Source: Streptococcus gallolyticus
Lineage (GTDB): Bacteria; Bacillota; Bacilli; Lactobacillales; Streptococcaceae
NCBI GenBank assembly: GCA_019794795.1
Contig: JAIMFC010000003.1
Span: 124,001 to 188,000 of the forward strand
Reading direction: 5' to 3'
DNA length: 64,000 bases
The notes under the pieces are model-generated. The model was not told where the DNA came from. It ran no database searches and was given only the letters and a program-made list of their open reading frames with translations. The position numbers were made by a program, and so were the translations under genes. Numbering within the stretch: position 1 is the first letter of the stretch; each line of letters starts with the position of its first letter. Shown here in pieces: positions 15,766 through 24,589 of this stretch.

Positions 15766-15981
15766 ATGCAGAACATTTGGAATTGGTTTGTTAGTGATAT
15801 TGGAGTTTGGTGTATCGTTGGCTTTGCGAGCTGGAAGGCTATTGAATCTGTACGTGAACAGAAAATTGGTAAAGCGATTGGAGCGATTGCGATTGGTGCA
15901 TTTGCCTACTATTTTGTGAAAAATCCTGAAACTGTGCTGAATTGGGGTTCTTCAATTATTGGTAAATTCTTCGGAAAATAG
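15766..15981 (+). CDS. Small membrane protein of the secretion system (ConC position)
   Basis: 71 residues, ATG 15,766 after GAGGTAAAAATT. Contains a hydrophobic segment with a small-residue face (AIGAIAIGAFAYYFV, about 38-53) and an amphipathic N-terminus (MQNIWNWFVSDIGVW). It sits between the ConB-like and TcpE-like genes, where ICEBs1 encodes the small membrane protein ConC. Function by position only. Confidence 0.7.
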   Translation: MQNIWNWFVSDIGVWCIVGFASWKAIESVREQKIGKAIGAIAIGAFAYYFVKNPETVLNWGSSIIGKFFGK

Positions 15982-15989
15982 GTGAAAAA

Positions 15990-16403
15990 ATGAGTGAAGC
16001 AGGGAAAAGAGTAGATAAGAAGTTGTATTCATATAAGGAAGCACTTAGTCAGCCTGTATGGGTTCAGAAAATTACAGAACGATTTTCGTTTACGAATCCT
16101 ATTCGGTTGTCGGCTTTTGTTTACTTCTTCTTGTTTTTTGGTTTGTTTTGGTTTTTACTGGAAGCGCTAGTTGGGTTCTTTTCAATGGGTCTGCGTGGAG
16201 TGCTATCGGTATTCTTTTCGTTGCAGTTAACTATTTTTGTAAATGGACTGGTCATTGATGGTAAGGCAATTTTGCCTTATGTAAGAGATTATCTGTCCTT
16301 TTATCTTGTACATGGGATAAACGCAGGAAAGGTCTACATTAACAAAGGTCAAATCTATGTTAAACCAAAAAATCAAATCAGAATTAAAAAGGGGGAAAAA
16401 TGA
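15990..16403 (+). CDS. TcpE-family conjugal transfer membrane protein (ConD)
   Basis: 137 residues, ATG 15,990 behind GGTGAAAAA. Two adjacent membrane segments (about 38-62 and 64-90) within a basic protein, with the YSYKEALSQPVWVQKI start typical of TcpE family members, which bridge the membrane complex and the VirB4 ATPase. The stop overlaps the next start by 4 bp (ATGA), so ATPase translation is coupled. Confidence 0.8.
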   Translation: MSEAGKRVDKKLYSYKEALSQPVWVQKITERFSFTNPIRLSAFVYFFLFFGLFWFLLEALVGFFSMGLRGVLSVFFSLQLTIFVNGLVIDGKAILPYVRDYLSFYLVHGINAGKVYINKGQIYVKPKNQIRIKKGEK

Positions 16404-18937
16404 GTATCACAAAGTATCTTGGAATTGATAATCAAGTCCGAATGGGGAATATTTGGGATATTAAAGGGAATTTAATTTTGAAGAAGGATGGTAGTGTTTT
16501 TGCCATGTATCGAATCCCTTCTAAGATTATCAATTCTGTAGATTTTGAAGCAAAAGAAGCCCTAAAGGAATTAGAATATGTCACATTAGATGGTCTAGTT
16601 TCGTATGGTGATTGTGCAATACGTAGAGTTCCTGTCAATCAGGAATTGTATGATATGTTTAAAAAGTTGTCGTTGGATATTGACTGGGAAAGTAGTGTTG
16701 CAGACCTTGCGGAAGATTTTTTGCAAAGCCAACTTGTTTATTTGGAAGAAAGTATGGTGGAAGTATATGAACAGTTGTATTTTATGATTGTTCCATTAAA
16801 ATCTATCCATGTGTCAGTTGACCTAAAATCAGTTCTCTATGAAGGCTATCGTAGTGTTAGAAATACTGCTTTGTCTCTTGTTGGTTTGGATGAAGCTGTT
16901 CCTGAAAATTGGAATGAAAAATACAAAGTTCAGTTAGAAGTCTTAGAAAATACGTTGCATAGTTTGGATGCAAAGCCATTGTCTACTGATGAAACGTATT
17001 TTATCAATCGGCATCAGTATTTACGTGGCATGAAGTACGATAAGAACTTTGAAATTGAATTTGTTCAAACTTCCATTGAAAATCTAGATGAAGTGAATAT
17101 TGAATTTGAAAATGTCAATATCATGAAATTGAGCAATTTGAATGAAGAACGCTATCTAGCATTTATCCCAGTAGAAAAGCTTCCTCAAAATATGTCTTAT
17201 TTGCATCTAGAAGAAGAAATTCAAAATATTGGTTTTCCAGTAGAGTCGGACTACTTGTTCAATTTTTCAAATTTGAAAAAATTCAACTCGGTTCTTGACC
17301 GTGCGAAACGTGCAAGGTTACGGTTGAAAAACACGGTTGAAGAATCGGATGAAAGTGGTTCTGTTCAAAAAGGCTCGGTTTTACGAAGTCTTTTTCTTTT
17401 GGAAGATGTTCAGGAGCAGATTGACGAAGGTGAAGCAATGGTCAATTACATTCATACGAATGTGATTACTGCTTCTACGATTGATGAATTGAAGAACAAA
17501 TATGAAATTCTGTTTTCTCGATTGAAGTCTTTGAATGTGGAAGTTGTTCGTGCTAATGCAGACCAAGTATATCTTTTCTATAAAAATATGATTGGTGAAG
17601 TGTTAGAAAATAGCGATAAGAATTTCTTGCAAACAATGACATTGAAAGCTTTCGTAGAAAATCTATTCTTTATCAATCGAAAGGTTGGAACGGATGTAGG
17701 CTTCTATATTGGTCGTGTGGATAATCAAATGGCTAGTTGGCAAGGGAATTTTAAAGACGCAATTGCGTCTAGTACCAATCCTGTATATGTGAATCTGTTG
17801 CAGGCTAACAAGTTGAAAGTTGCTGGCAAAGTAACAAGCAATCCACACGTAGCCATCATTGGTGAAACTGGGACTGGTAAATCATTTTTGACGAAGTTAT
17901 TATTCACTTGTCATAGTTTTTTGAAAACGAAAATTTTATACATTGACCCTAAAGCTGAAATGCGAAAGCAGTATCACAAAGTGTTGGAAAAACATAAGAA
18001 GGCAGGAACGAATGTACCGTTACAACGGTATATTGAAGGTATTAAGTTTGTCACGTTAGATGCGAAAAATCCTGAAAACTATGGAGCATTAGACCCAATC
18101 GTATTCTTGAAAGGACAAGAAGCTACTGATTTGGCAGATTCTATGATTGATTCCTTGCTTGGTAAGGATAACAATCCATTGGTTCAAGCAGGCTATTTGG
18201 AAGCTATAGAGACAGTTCTAAAAGAACGTGCTGAAGGAAAGAAGGTTGGTATGAACCATGTCTTTTCTAAGATGCAAGAAAGTGTAGAGAAGGAAGTTGT
18301 CAATGCAGGTAAATTGCTAGAACGAATTGTGAAAAATTCGATTCTTTCCTTGTGTTTCTCTGATGGTCAAAATGAATCGATTCAACTGGATAACAAAGTT
18401 ACGGTATTGGAAATTACTGGACTTGATTTGCCAAAAGCAGATAATTCAGGTCAAGAATTGACGAAAAGTCAGAAGAAGTCATTGACAGTTATGTATGCAC
18501 TTGGTTATTTCTGTAAACGGTTTGGAGAGGTGGATAGGACTGAAGAAACTATCCTATTCTTTGATGAAGCGTGGTTCTTCAATTCTACAGCAGTAGGAAA
18601 AACAATTCTGAAGGAATTGAAACGGATTGGTCGTTCCTTCAATAATTTTATGGTCTATATTAGTCAATCAGTCAAGGATTTGGAAAGTAACGAAGATTCA
18701 ACGGGATTCGGTACGGTTTTTGCATTCTTGGAAAAAACTGAAATTGATGAAGTCCTTGATTACTTGAAAGTGACTAAGACAGATGAAACACGAGAATGGT
18801 TGTCAAACATGACTATGGCTCAATGTATCTTCTATGATACTTTTGGTCGAAAGGAACGAATTACAGTTGATGGTATGGAGCCTGATATTATTGAATTGTT
18901 TGATACAGTAGAAACTAAACTTAAGTCGGTAAGTTAG
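16400..18937 (+). CDS. VirB4-family secretion ATPase (ConE/TcpF)
   Basis: 845 residues, ATG 16,400 behind GGGGGAAAA. The N-terminal half is the VirB4 CagE/TrbE-like part; the ATPase core begins near 480, with Walker A IIGETGTGKSFL (about 490-501) and Walker B TILFFDEAWFF (about 716-726), followed by the FNNFMVYISQS segment. It powers assembly or substrate movement of the gram-positive type IV secretion channel. Length is normal for the family (about 800-850). Followed by the VirB6-like gene after 10 bp. Confidence 0.92.
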   Translation: MSITKYLGIDNQVRMGNIWDIKGNLILKKDGSVFAMYRIPSKIINSVDFEAKEALKELEYVTLDGLVSYGDCAIRRVPVNQELYDMFKKLSLDIDWESSVADLAEDFLQSQLVYLEESMVEVYEQLYFMIVPLKSIHVSVDLKSVLYEGYRSVRNTALSLVGLDEAVPENWNEKYKVQLEVLENTLHSLDAKPLSTDETYFINRHQYLRGMKYDKNFEIEFVQTSIENLDEVNIEFENVNIMKLSNLNEERYLAFIPVEKLPQNMSYLHLEEEIQNIGFPVESDYLFNFSNLKKFNSVLDRAKRARLRLKNTVEESDESGSVQKGSVLRSLFLLEDVQEQIDEGEAMVNYIHTNVITASTIDELKNKYEILFSRLKSLNVEVVRANADQVYLFYKNMIGEVLENSDKNFLQTMTLKAFVENLFFINRKVGTDVGFYIGRVDNQMASWQGNFKDAIASSTNPVYVNLLQANKLKVAGKVTSNPHVAIIGETGTGKSFLTKLLFTCHSFLKTKILYIDPKAEMRKQYHKVLEKHKKAGTNVPLQRYIEGIKFVTLDAKNPENYGALDPIVFLKGQEATDLADSMIDSLLGKDNNPLVQAGYLEAIETVLKERAEGKKVGMNHVFSKMQESVEKEVVNAGKLLERIVKNSILSLCFSDGQNESIQLDNKVTVLEITGLDLPKADNSGQELTKSQKKSLTVMYALGYFCKRFGEVDRTEETILFFDEAWFFNSTAVGKTILKELKRIGRSFNNFMVYISQSVKDLESNEDSTGFGTVFAFLEKTEIDEVLDYLKVTKTDETREWLSNMTMAQCIFYDTFGRKERITVDGMEPDIIELFDTVETKLKSVS

Positions 18938-18947
18938 GAGGGAGAAA

Positions 18948-20894
18948 ATGAAGAAAAGGTGGATGAAAATACGGTTCACGTTTTTCAATTTATTGTTGCT
19001 ATTCTCTCCTCTTACGATTTTTGCGGATGAAAAGACGAAATCTTCTGAAGTCTTCAAAAATAAGATTACTTTTGAAGAAGGTATGAAGTATCTAGACCGA
19101 TTTACGAGCAAAGTTTGGGTTGATAAAGGGTGGTTTGGGCTAGATGGTACAACCATCTATTTAATCAATTACTTTGTACAAGGTATTTTTTGGATTTCTA
19201 AGACGATTGTATTTGTGGCTGGTTCTATTTATGGAACTTTAGCAAATAATAAAGATTTAGATAACTATGTAGATACTGCCTTAGCGGTAGGTGCTGGTGT
19301 CTACAAAGGACTATATACTAACTTTGCAGGCATGTCAGGAACATTGATGGGGCTTTGGTTAGCTTATATTTTCTTTGTAAAAAATGGAAAATTTGGAGCA
19401 ACCTTATTGAGGATATTCCTCGCGTTTACTTGCTCAATCGCTATGTTTTCTACTTACAACGGAAAATATGCACTACGTTATATTTATGATGGCATTGATA
19501 CAGTTGTAAGTGAAGTCTCTACCAAGTCTCTATCTAGTATGAATAAGTTGTACAATGAAGGTTCTCAAAATAATTCTAAATTAGCAGGGAATGTAAATAA
19601 TTCATCTGTTGTCTTAGATAAGTATTTTGATGTTGCGATATGGACACCGTATAAATACATGAATTCTACCTATAAGATTAGTTCAAATAAAGATTCGGTT
19701 AATTTTGATTTATCAGATTCTCAGCTCAAATCTTTATTGGACTACGATTCAGGAAATAATGAATTTAAAGTGAATGGTGAAGAAGAAATTAGTGCTGTTG
19801 TTGGTGACCCTGATGATTTAAAACAACCAATGCTTTCAGCATCTTGGGGGAAGAAATTCACTTATGCGATTACTTCACTGTTTGATGCTTTGGTATTAGG
19901 TGCTATTCTTGCAGGTATTTCGATTACTGCTTTCAGCTTGAAGTTGATTGTGTTGGCTTTACTCATGTTAGGTGGATTTATTGCGATTTTAGGGATGATT
20001 CCATCATTTGAAAATATCATGTATAACTTCTATAAGAAGATGGGGGGCTACCTTGTAATATCAGGACTGTTACAGGTTGTTGCTATCTTTGTATTATGGG
20101 TCTATGATATTTTGACAACGGTTTTAAATGGTCTATTTGTAGGTAATCCTTTAATTGTAGCGTTTTTGAAATGTGTCGTGATTTTCTTGACATATAAGAA
20201 ACGTGATGCCTTAGCTGGTATCTTTACGGGTAACAGAATGACACGTTTATCAAATAACGTGACAAGAAGGATTGATAGAGCAGGTAGAAATATGACACGC
20301 AAGGCTTCTCAAAAGGCAGTTGGTCGTATGAAGCAGGCTAGTACCGTTGCAAATCAATTTGGCAGAGGAGCGACTGTTATTGCTGGTCGAAAAGTTGGTT
20401 CTGCACTAGGGAATAAAGTTCGTCATTTTAAACCATTGGCAGATAAGGAGAGTAAGACTAATCTTTATAAAGAAGGGGTTAAAGATGTTGGTCGGAAGAT
20501 GAAATCTGTTGGACACAAGACTGCTGGAACGTTCAGAAATATTCGTGCTGAAGGAGTGAAGAATAAGTCAAGTTTGACTTATAAGAATGTCAAAACAAAA
20601 GCAAATAGGAATATGAAGCTTGCCAAGGAAAATGCGGAAAAATCGTTAGGATTCCGCCAACGGAAGCATAATTTGGAAACGAAGCAACGATTAAAATTAA
20701 ATCGTGAAAAACGTAAATCTATTAAGCCTACTGTAAAAAGTGGAAAAGTTAAGGTTAATAAGTCAGTTGAACCAGTAAAATCAATTAGACCTAATCGTCA
20801 GGATTCTATTATTGTCAAAGATGAAAAAGGTCAAGATTCATCAAATCCGTTTGTGATTAAGGAAGATAAGAAGCCAAAATTTAGGAGAAAATAA
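18948..20894 (+). CDS. VirB6-like polytopic channel protein (ConG/TcpH)
   Basis: 648 residues, ATG 18,948 behind GGAGGGAGAAA. N-terminal signal-like helix, then hydrophobic segments at about 68-92, 120-145, 155-172, 312-345, 345-365 and 370-410. The C-terminal 220 residues are very basic and soluble (RRIDRAGRNMTRKASQKAVG..., ending KKPKFRRK), probably cytoplasmic and able to bind DNA or the ATPase. This layout matches ConG of ICEBs1 and Tn916 Orf15. Stop TAA and the next ATG are adjacent. Confidence 0.8.
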   Translation: MKKRWMKIRFTFFNLLLLFSPLTIFADEKTKSSEVFKNKITFEEGMKYLDRFTSKVWVDKGWFGLDGTTIYLINYFVQGIFWISKTIVFVAGSIYGTLANNKDLDNYVDTALAVGAGVYKGLYTNFAGMSGTLMGLWLAYIFFVKNGKFGATLLRIFLAFTCSIAMFSTYNGKYALRYIYDGIDTVVSEVSTKSLSSMNKLYNEGSQNNSKLAGNVNNSSVVLDKYFDVAIWTPYKYMNSTYKISSNKDSVNFDLSDSQLKSLLDYDSGNNEFKVNGEEEISAVVGDPDDLKQPMLSASWGKKFTYAITSLFDALVLGAILAGISITAFSLKLIVLALLMLGGFIAILGMIPSFENIMYNFYKKMGGYLVISGLLQVVAIFVLWVYDILTTVLNGLFVGNPLIVAFLKCVVIFLTYKKRDALAGIFTGNRMTRLSNNVTRRIDRAGRNMTRKASQKAVGRMKQASTVANQFGRGATVIAGRKVGSALGNKVRHFKPLADKESKTNLYKEGVKDVGRKMKSVGHKTAGTFRNIRAEGVKNKSSLTYKNVKTKANRNMKLAKENAEKSLGFRQRKHNLETKQRLKLNREKRKSIKPTVKSGKVKVNKSVEPVKSIRPNRQDSIIVKDEKGQDSSNPFVIKEDKKPKFRRK

Positions 20895-22034
20895 ATGAAA
20901 AAAATCATTAAGTCACTTTTACTTTCATTTAGTGGATTTTTTCTAACAATTTTTCTATTTTGTATATTCTTGTTGTTTGCTTCTAATTTATCTTCTGTCA
21001 GTCGTTCATCAGAAACGGTAGATGGTATTGAGTATGTGGAACATTGGACAACTGATGACCCATATACTCATAATTTACTGGCTCATAGGTATGGTATTAC
21101 TGCTGAACAGATAGATGGTTATTTAGCGACTACTGGTATCAATTATGATAAGTCACGTATCAATGGTAAATTGTTGTTGACGTGGGAAAAATCATCTGGC
21201 TTAGATGTACGTGCTATTGTAGCAATAGCCATTATGGAATCTTCCTTAGGTACTGCTGGTGTAGCAACTAAGGCAGGAGCGAATATGTTTGGCTATGGTG
21301 CTTATGATTCAAACCCTGACCATGCGACAAATTTTAATGATGAATCTGCGGTGGCTGGTTTAACGACTGTTACGATTATTCAAAATAAGAATACTACTTT
21401 TAAGATTCAAGATGAAAAAGCAAAATTGCATTCACTTGGTTTGTTAAATGTAACGCTACAAGGTGGTGTCTATTTTACTGATACGAGTGGTTCAGGAAAG
21501 AAACGTGCGGAAGTGATGCAACGTATGGATTCCTACATTGATGAACATGGTGGTACTCCTAAACCACCAAAAACTACTACAGGCGAATTTGCCCTTGGTA
21601 GCGGTACAATAGCTTCTTCTTGGGATTTTCCAGTAGAATATACTGGCAAGCTGAAATATAAACAGCCTACACAAAGAGCAATGACGACACAAGCAGGCAG
21701 TGGTTATCCTGTTGGTCAATGTACTTGGTATGTTTATAACCGATTAACCGAAATCGGAATGATAACAGAAGCTGATGGTTATGGTTATCTTGGTAATGGT
21801 CAAGATTGGGTTGGAAGTCTGACGGCTAGAGGTTGGAAACGAATTGATAGACCAGTAGCTGGAGCTGTAGTATCCATGGCATATGGTGAATACGGTCATG
21901 TAGCGTTTATTGAGCACGTAAATGAAGATGGCTCATTTTTACTTAGCGAGTGTAATTATGCAGGAAACCAATCACAGGTTCATTTTCAAGTAACTACTCA
22001 TCAGGCGAATTTTAGCTATGCAATTAGGAAATAG
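20895..22034 (+). CDS. Bifunctional cell-wall hydrolase (CwlT/Orf14-like, CHAP domain)
   Basis: 379 residues. A membrane anchor/signal lies at about 8-32. Residues about 85-205 resemble a glucosaminidase/lysozyme-like domain (VRAIVAIAIMESSLGTAG...ANMFGYGAYDSNP) with a likely catalytic Glu in IMESS. Residues about 255-379 are a CHAP domain: QCTWYVYNR supplies the Cys and GYGHVAFIEHV-type sequence (here YGHVAFIEHV) the His. It opens the peptidoglycan for the secretion channel. Tn916 Orf14 and ICEBs1 CwlT carry an NlpC/P60 peptidase instead, so the CHAP domain is a substitution of the second domain. Confidence 0.88.
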   Translation: MKKIIKSLLLSFSGFFLTIFLFCIFLLFASNLSSVSRSSETVDGIEYVEHWTTDDPYTHNLLAHRYGITAEQIDGYLATTGINYDKSRINGKLLLTWEKSSGLDVRAIVAIAIMESSLGTAGVATKAGANMFGYGAYDSNPDHATNFNDESAVAGLTTVTIIQNKNTTFKIQDEKAKLHSLGLLNVTLQGGVYFTDTSGSGKKRAEVMQRMDSYIDEHGGTPKPPKTTTGEFALGSGTIASSWDFPVEYTGKLKYKQPTQRAMTTQAGSGYPVGQCTWYVYNRLTEIGMITEADGYGYLGNGQDWVGSLTARGWKRIDRPVAGAVVSMAYGEYGHVAFIEHVNEDGSFLLSECNYAGNQSQVHFQVTTHQANFSYAIRK

Positions 22035-22067
22035 GAATATAATATGATAGAATAGAAAGGAGAAAAA

Positions 22068-22634
22068 ATGGGAGAATATTCTATTATGGATATTGTTACA
22101 ATAGTAAGTTTGGTTGGTGGAGTTACTGCGTTTATTGGTGCGATTGCTAGTATTATAGCTTCTGTACAAAAAATCGGTAGAGATACAAAATCTATTACGG
22201 ACAACATAGACCATAAATATGATTCGTTGTCAAAAGAGCACGCTTCATTATCAAAAGAGCACACTTCGTTATCAAAAGAACATGATTCTATTAAAAAAGA
22301 TACAGAATATATCTCTAATGAGATGAGATATGAAAAAATGGCACGTGAAAAACTATATGAAAATAGTTCTCGTGCAAAAGAGATATTGGAAACAATGGAT
22401 ATGATGAAAGAAGTTGTTTTACAAAATGCGAAGTTGAATGAAGAAAATGCTATTTTAAAGGTTCAGAATCAAGAACTAACGCAAACCAAAAATAATAGTG
22501 GTGGGAAGAAACTTCTTAATGTGATTGATAGGTTTGACCGAAAGCTATCTGAATTTGAAGAATATCGTGATACTGAAGAAATTCAAAGAATATTAGCTAA
22601 AATCAGAAATGAACTGTCAGAATATGATAGATAA
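22068..22634 (+). CDS. Membrane-anchored coiled-coil protein with heptad repeats
   Basis: 188 residues, ATG 22,068 behind AAAGGAGAAAA. One membrane helix (about 5-30, VSLVGGVTAFIGAIASIIAS) is followed by a long coiled coil containing three SKEH(A/T/D)SL units encoded by 21-bp tandem repeats (22,221-22,283), then a second charged coil to the end. It lies at the end of the secretion operon. Position and topology recall entry-exclusion or regulatory proteins such as YddJ of ICEBs1, but there is no sequence support for that role. Confidence 0.7.
   Translation: MGEYSIMDIVTIVSLVGGVTAFIGAIASIIASVQKIGRDTKSITDNIDHKYDSLSKEHASLSKEHTSLSKEHDSIKKDTEYISNEMRYEKMAREKLYENSSRAKEILETMDMMKEVVLQNAKLNEENAILKVQNQELTQTKNNSGGKKLLNVIDRFDRKLSEFEEYRDTEEIQRILAKIRNELSEYDR
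22221..22283 (+). repeat. 21-bp tandem repeat (three units) in the coiled-coil gene
   Basis: Units start at 22,221, 22,242 and 22,263 and encode seven-residue heptads, so repeat-number change would lengthen the coil in frame. Confidence 0.8.
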
Positions 22635-22647
22635 TTATTTTGTAAGA

Positions 22648-22676
22648 AACAAGTCAGAAATGGCTTGTTTTTTTTA
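22648..22676 (+). terminator. Terminator (ACAAGTC stem)
   Basis: ACAAGTC (22,648-22,654 region) pairs with GGCTTGT ahead of eight T. Nearly identical to the hairpin at 23,620, suggesting duplicated cassette boundaries. Confidence 0.8.
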
Positions 22677-22718
22677 TTTTTCTTATGTAGTGAGAAAGTA
22701 GGAGGGAACAATGTTATA

Positions 22719-23594
22719 ATGTTATTGAAAATAATATTGATAGTAGGAATTTTTATAATGATAGATGGAGTAATTCAATTATTTCTTTCGCTTTCGCAGA
22801 ATAAAATTTATAGAAGACTGGGGCTAGTTTTATTGATTTATTTAGTTTCATCGTCTTTAATCTTATTTCAAGAGATTCTATACAATGATAGAGCTTTAGG
22901 GATATTAGGTTTTATTAGTCTTTTTTTTAGCGCTGAAAATGGAACGTTACTTAGATTTTCATATGAAGTTAATTTTTGGAGTGTTGTTTTTAGTCAGATA
23001 TTCCTATTTGTTATTATAATGTTGTCGTTTAAATGGTTATCTAATAAATTTTTATATGATTTATGTGTTATTTATGTGAATAAAACTGCTGATATGATTG
23101 AAATAAAAATCAAAGAGAATGAAACGTTACGATTTACGGTTAAATATTCAGATTTTAAACTATCAGTTCTGTTTATCCTCTCTTTTGATATTTTAGTACA
23201 GTTGTGTATTGTATATTTCTGGATTTATTCAAATAAGCTATCAGTAATGTATTTGAATATAATTATCTTTATCGCTTTACTTACCGTATATTCTTCTATC
23301 TATTTTTATTTCTTTTTAAATAAGTATGTGAAAGAATTTTTTGTACAAAATATGTTCAATGATGTAGAGAAATATAGTGTTTTGCATGATATTTTCAAGC
23401 AATATATTTTGTATAAAGAAGTAAAGATGAATTTTGAAGATTATAATTTAGATATCAAACAGGCTATTGAGTTAGGAATAATCATTCCTATAGAAAAAAT
23501 TAGTTATAAAGATTTCAAAGAATTAGGGAGCATTAAAGTTTATGTAAATGAGGAATCTGTTAAGGCGTACAAATTAAAAATGATTAATATATGA
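22719..23594 (+). CDS. Multi-pass membrane protein of unknown function
   Basis: 291 residues from ATG 22,719; the frame is open upstream but passes through the terminator at 22,648. The GGAGGG at 22,701 is 12 bp from this ATG, longer than ideal. Hydrophobic segments lie at about 3-25, 32-52, 60-80, 95-118, 150-175 and 180-205, with a soluble C-terminal quarter. Very AT-rich (poly-Ile/Leu/Phe). No family recognised. It sits alone between two nearly identical terminators, like a movable cargo cassette. Confidence 0.6.
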   Translation: MLLKIILIVGIFIMIDGVIQLFLSLSQNKIYRRLGLVLLIYLVSSSLILFQEILYNDRALGILGFISLFFSAENGTLLRFSYEVNFWSVVFSQIFLFVIIMLSFKWLSNKFLYDLCVIYVNKTADMIEIKIKENETLRFTVKYSDFKLSVLFILSFDILVQLCIVYFWIYSNKLSVMYLNIIIFIALLTVYSSIYFYFFLNKYVKEFFVQNMFNDVEKYSVLHDIFKQYILYKEVKMNFEDYNLDIKQAIELGIIIPIEKISYKDFKELGSIKVYVNEESVKAYKLKMINI

Positions 23595-23619
23595 AATGAT
23601 TAGGAAGATAGTCTCATAT

Positions 23620-23650
23620 ACAAGTCAGAACTGGCTTGTTTTTATTTTTA
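23620..23650 (+). terminator. Terminator (ACAAGTC stem, second copy)
   Basis: ACAAGTC (23,620-23,626), GGCTTGT (23,633-23,639), T run. Copy of the hairpin at 22,648. Confidence 0.8.
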
Positions 23651-23679
23651 TAATTAACAAGGAAAAGGAAAAAAACAAA

Positions 23680-24522
23680 ATGAATAAAAGAAAAGTTTTA
23701 AGTTTAATGTTGGTATCAGGAATGGTTTTATCTGTATCAAGTGCTGCATTTGCAGATGAATTGGTGGATACAAGTACGGAAGCTGTGGCTTCTTCTACAG
23801 TTGATTCAGGTGGAAACAATTTAGGGGATAATACGAATACAGTACCGTCTACTGATAATAATAATTCGGATTTGGTAAATACAGATGATACACCTGCACC
23901 ATCTACAGTTGATTCAGGTGGGAATAATTTGGGAGACAGTGCTAATACAGTACCGTCTACTGATAATAATAATTCGGAGTTGGTGAATACTGGGGATGTT
24001 GCTAAGCCATCTACTGAATCATCCGTAGAGCCTTCAACTGACAATCTGGGCGATAAAGGAAATACAGTACCATCTATTGACAATAGTTCAGCAGGAATTG
24101 TTACAGAACCTAAACAAGATGATAAACTAAAAAAGGAAGAAAAGAAAGCTGATGTGGCTGGTGAGCCAGTAAAACAATCAGATACTAAACCTAAAGAAGA
24201 ACCAGTTATTACGAATCCAATCATTACACCAGTTGAGACAAAAACAGGTGATACGATTGTCGGAACGCAAAATGGTGAAGTATTGGTTCAAAAGGTAGAT
24301 GGTTCTACTCAATTACAAAAGGCTGAAACGGTTGGTGGTCAATTACAGGCTGATGGTACGATTAAGGTGCAAGATAAAGAAGGGAAAATGAAAACTCTTC
24401 CTCACACTGGTGAAAAGGAATCAGGAATGATGTTAGCGCTTGGAGTAGTCATTCTTGGCTTCTTGGGTTATTGGAAATTTGGAGTTCAAATCAAAGAATG
24501 GTTCAAGAAGTTCAAAAAATAG
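23680..24522 (+). CDS. Small repeat-containing LPHTG surface protein
   Basis: 280 residues from ATG 23,680 (site AAGGAAAAGGA upstream); a longer frame to 23,596 reads through the terminator. Signal peptide 1-26 (ends AFA-DEL). Residues about 38-150 contain repeats of 36 residues (STVDSGGNNLGD..NTVPSTDNNNS), then a Lys/Glu/Pro linker and a small conserved block (TGDTIVGTQNGEVLVQKVDGSTQL...). The C-terminus is LPHTGE, a hydrophobic span and KEWFKKFKK. The final block is shared with the protein at 59,260-59,976 (NGQVVLSDGS...), so both elements carry one. Likely sortase-anchored and of unknown function. Confidence 0.75.
   Translation: MNKRKVLSLMLVSGMVLSVSSAAFADELVDTSTEAVASSTVDSGGNNLGDNTNTVPSTDNNNSDLVNTDDTPAPSTVDSGGNNLGDSANTVPSTDNNNSELVNTGDVAKPSTESSVEPSTDNLGDKGNTVPSIDNSSAGIVTEPKQDDKLKKEEKKADVAGEPVKQSDTKPKEEPVITNPIITPVETKTGDTIVGTQNGEVLVQKVDGSTQLQKAETVGGQLQADGTIKVQDKEGKMKTLPHTGEKESGMMLALGVVILGFLGYWKFGVQIKEWFKKFKK
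23794..24009 (+). repeat. 108-bp tandem repeat in the LPHTG protein gene
   Basis: TCTACAGTTGATTCAGGTGG recurs at 23,794 and 23,902, a period of 108 bp (36 codons); a third degenerate unit follows to about 24,110. Confidence 0.8.
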
Positions 24523-24532
24523 GGTTATTGAA

Positions 24533-24568
24533 AAGCACTTGCCAATGATGGTAGGTGCTTATTTTTTG
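24533..24568 (+). terminator. Terminator upstream of the TIR gene
   Basis: AAGCACTTGCC (24,533-24,543) pairs with GGTAGGTGCTT (24,550-24,560), then T-rich. Nearly the same hairpin recurs after the TIR gene (25,643). Confidence 0.8.
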
Positions 24569-24589
24569 TAGAATAAATTAGGAGGAGTG

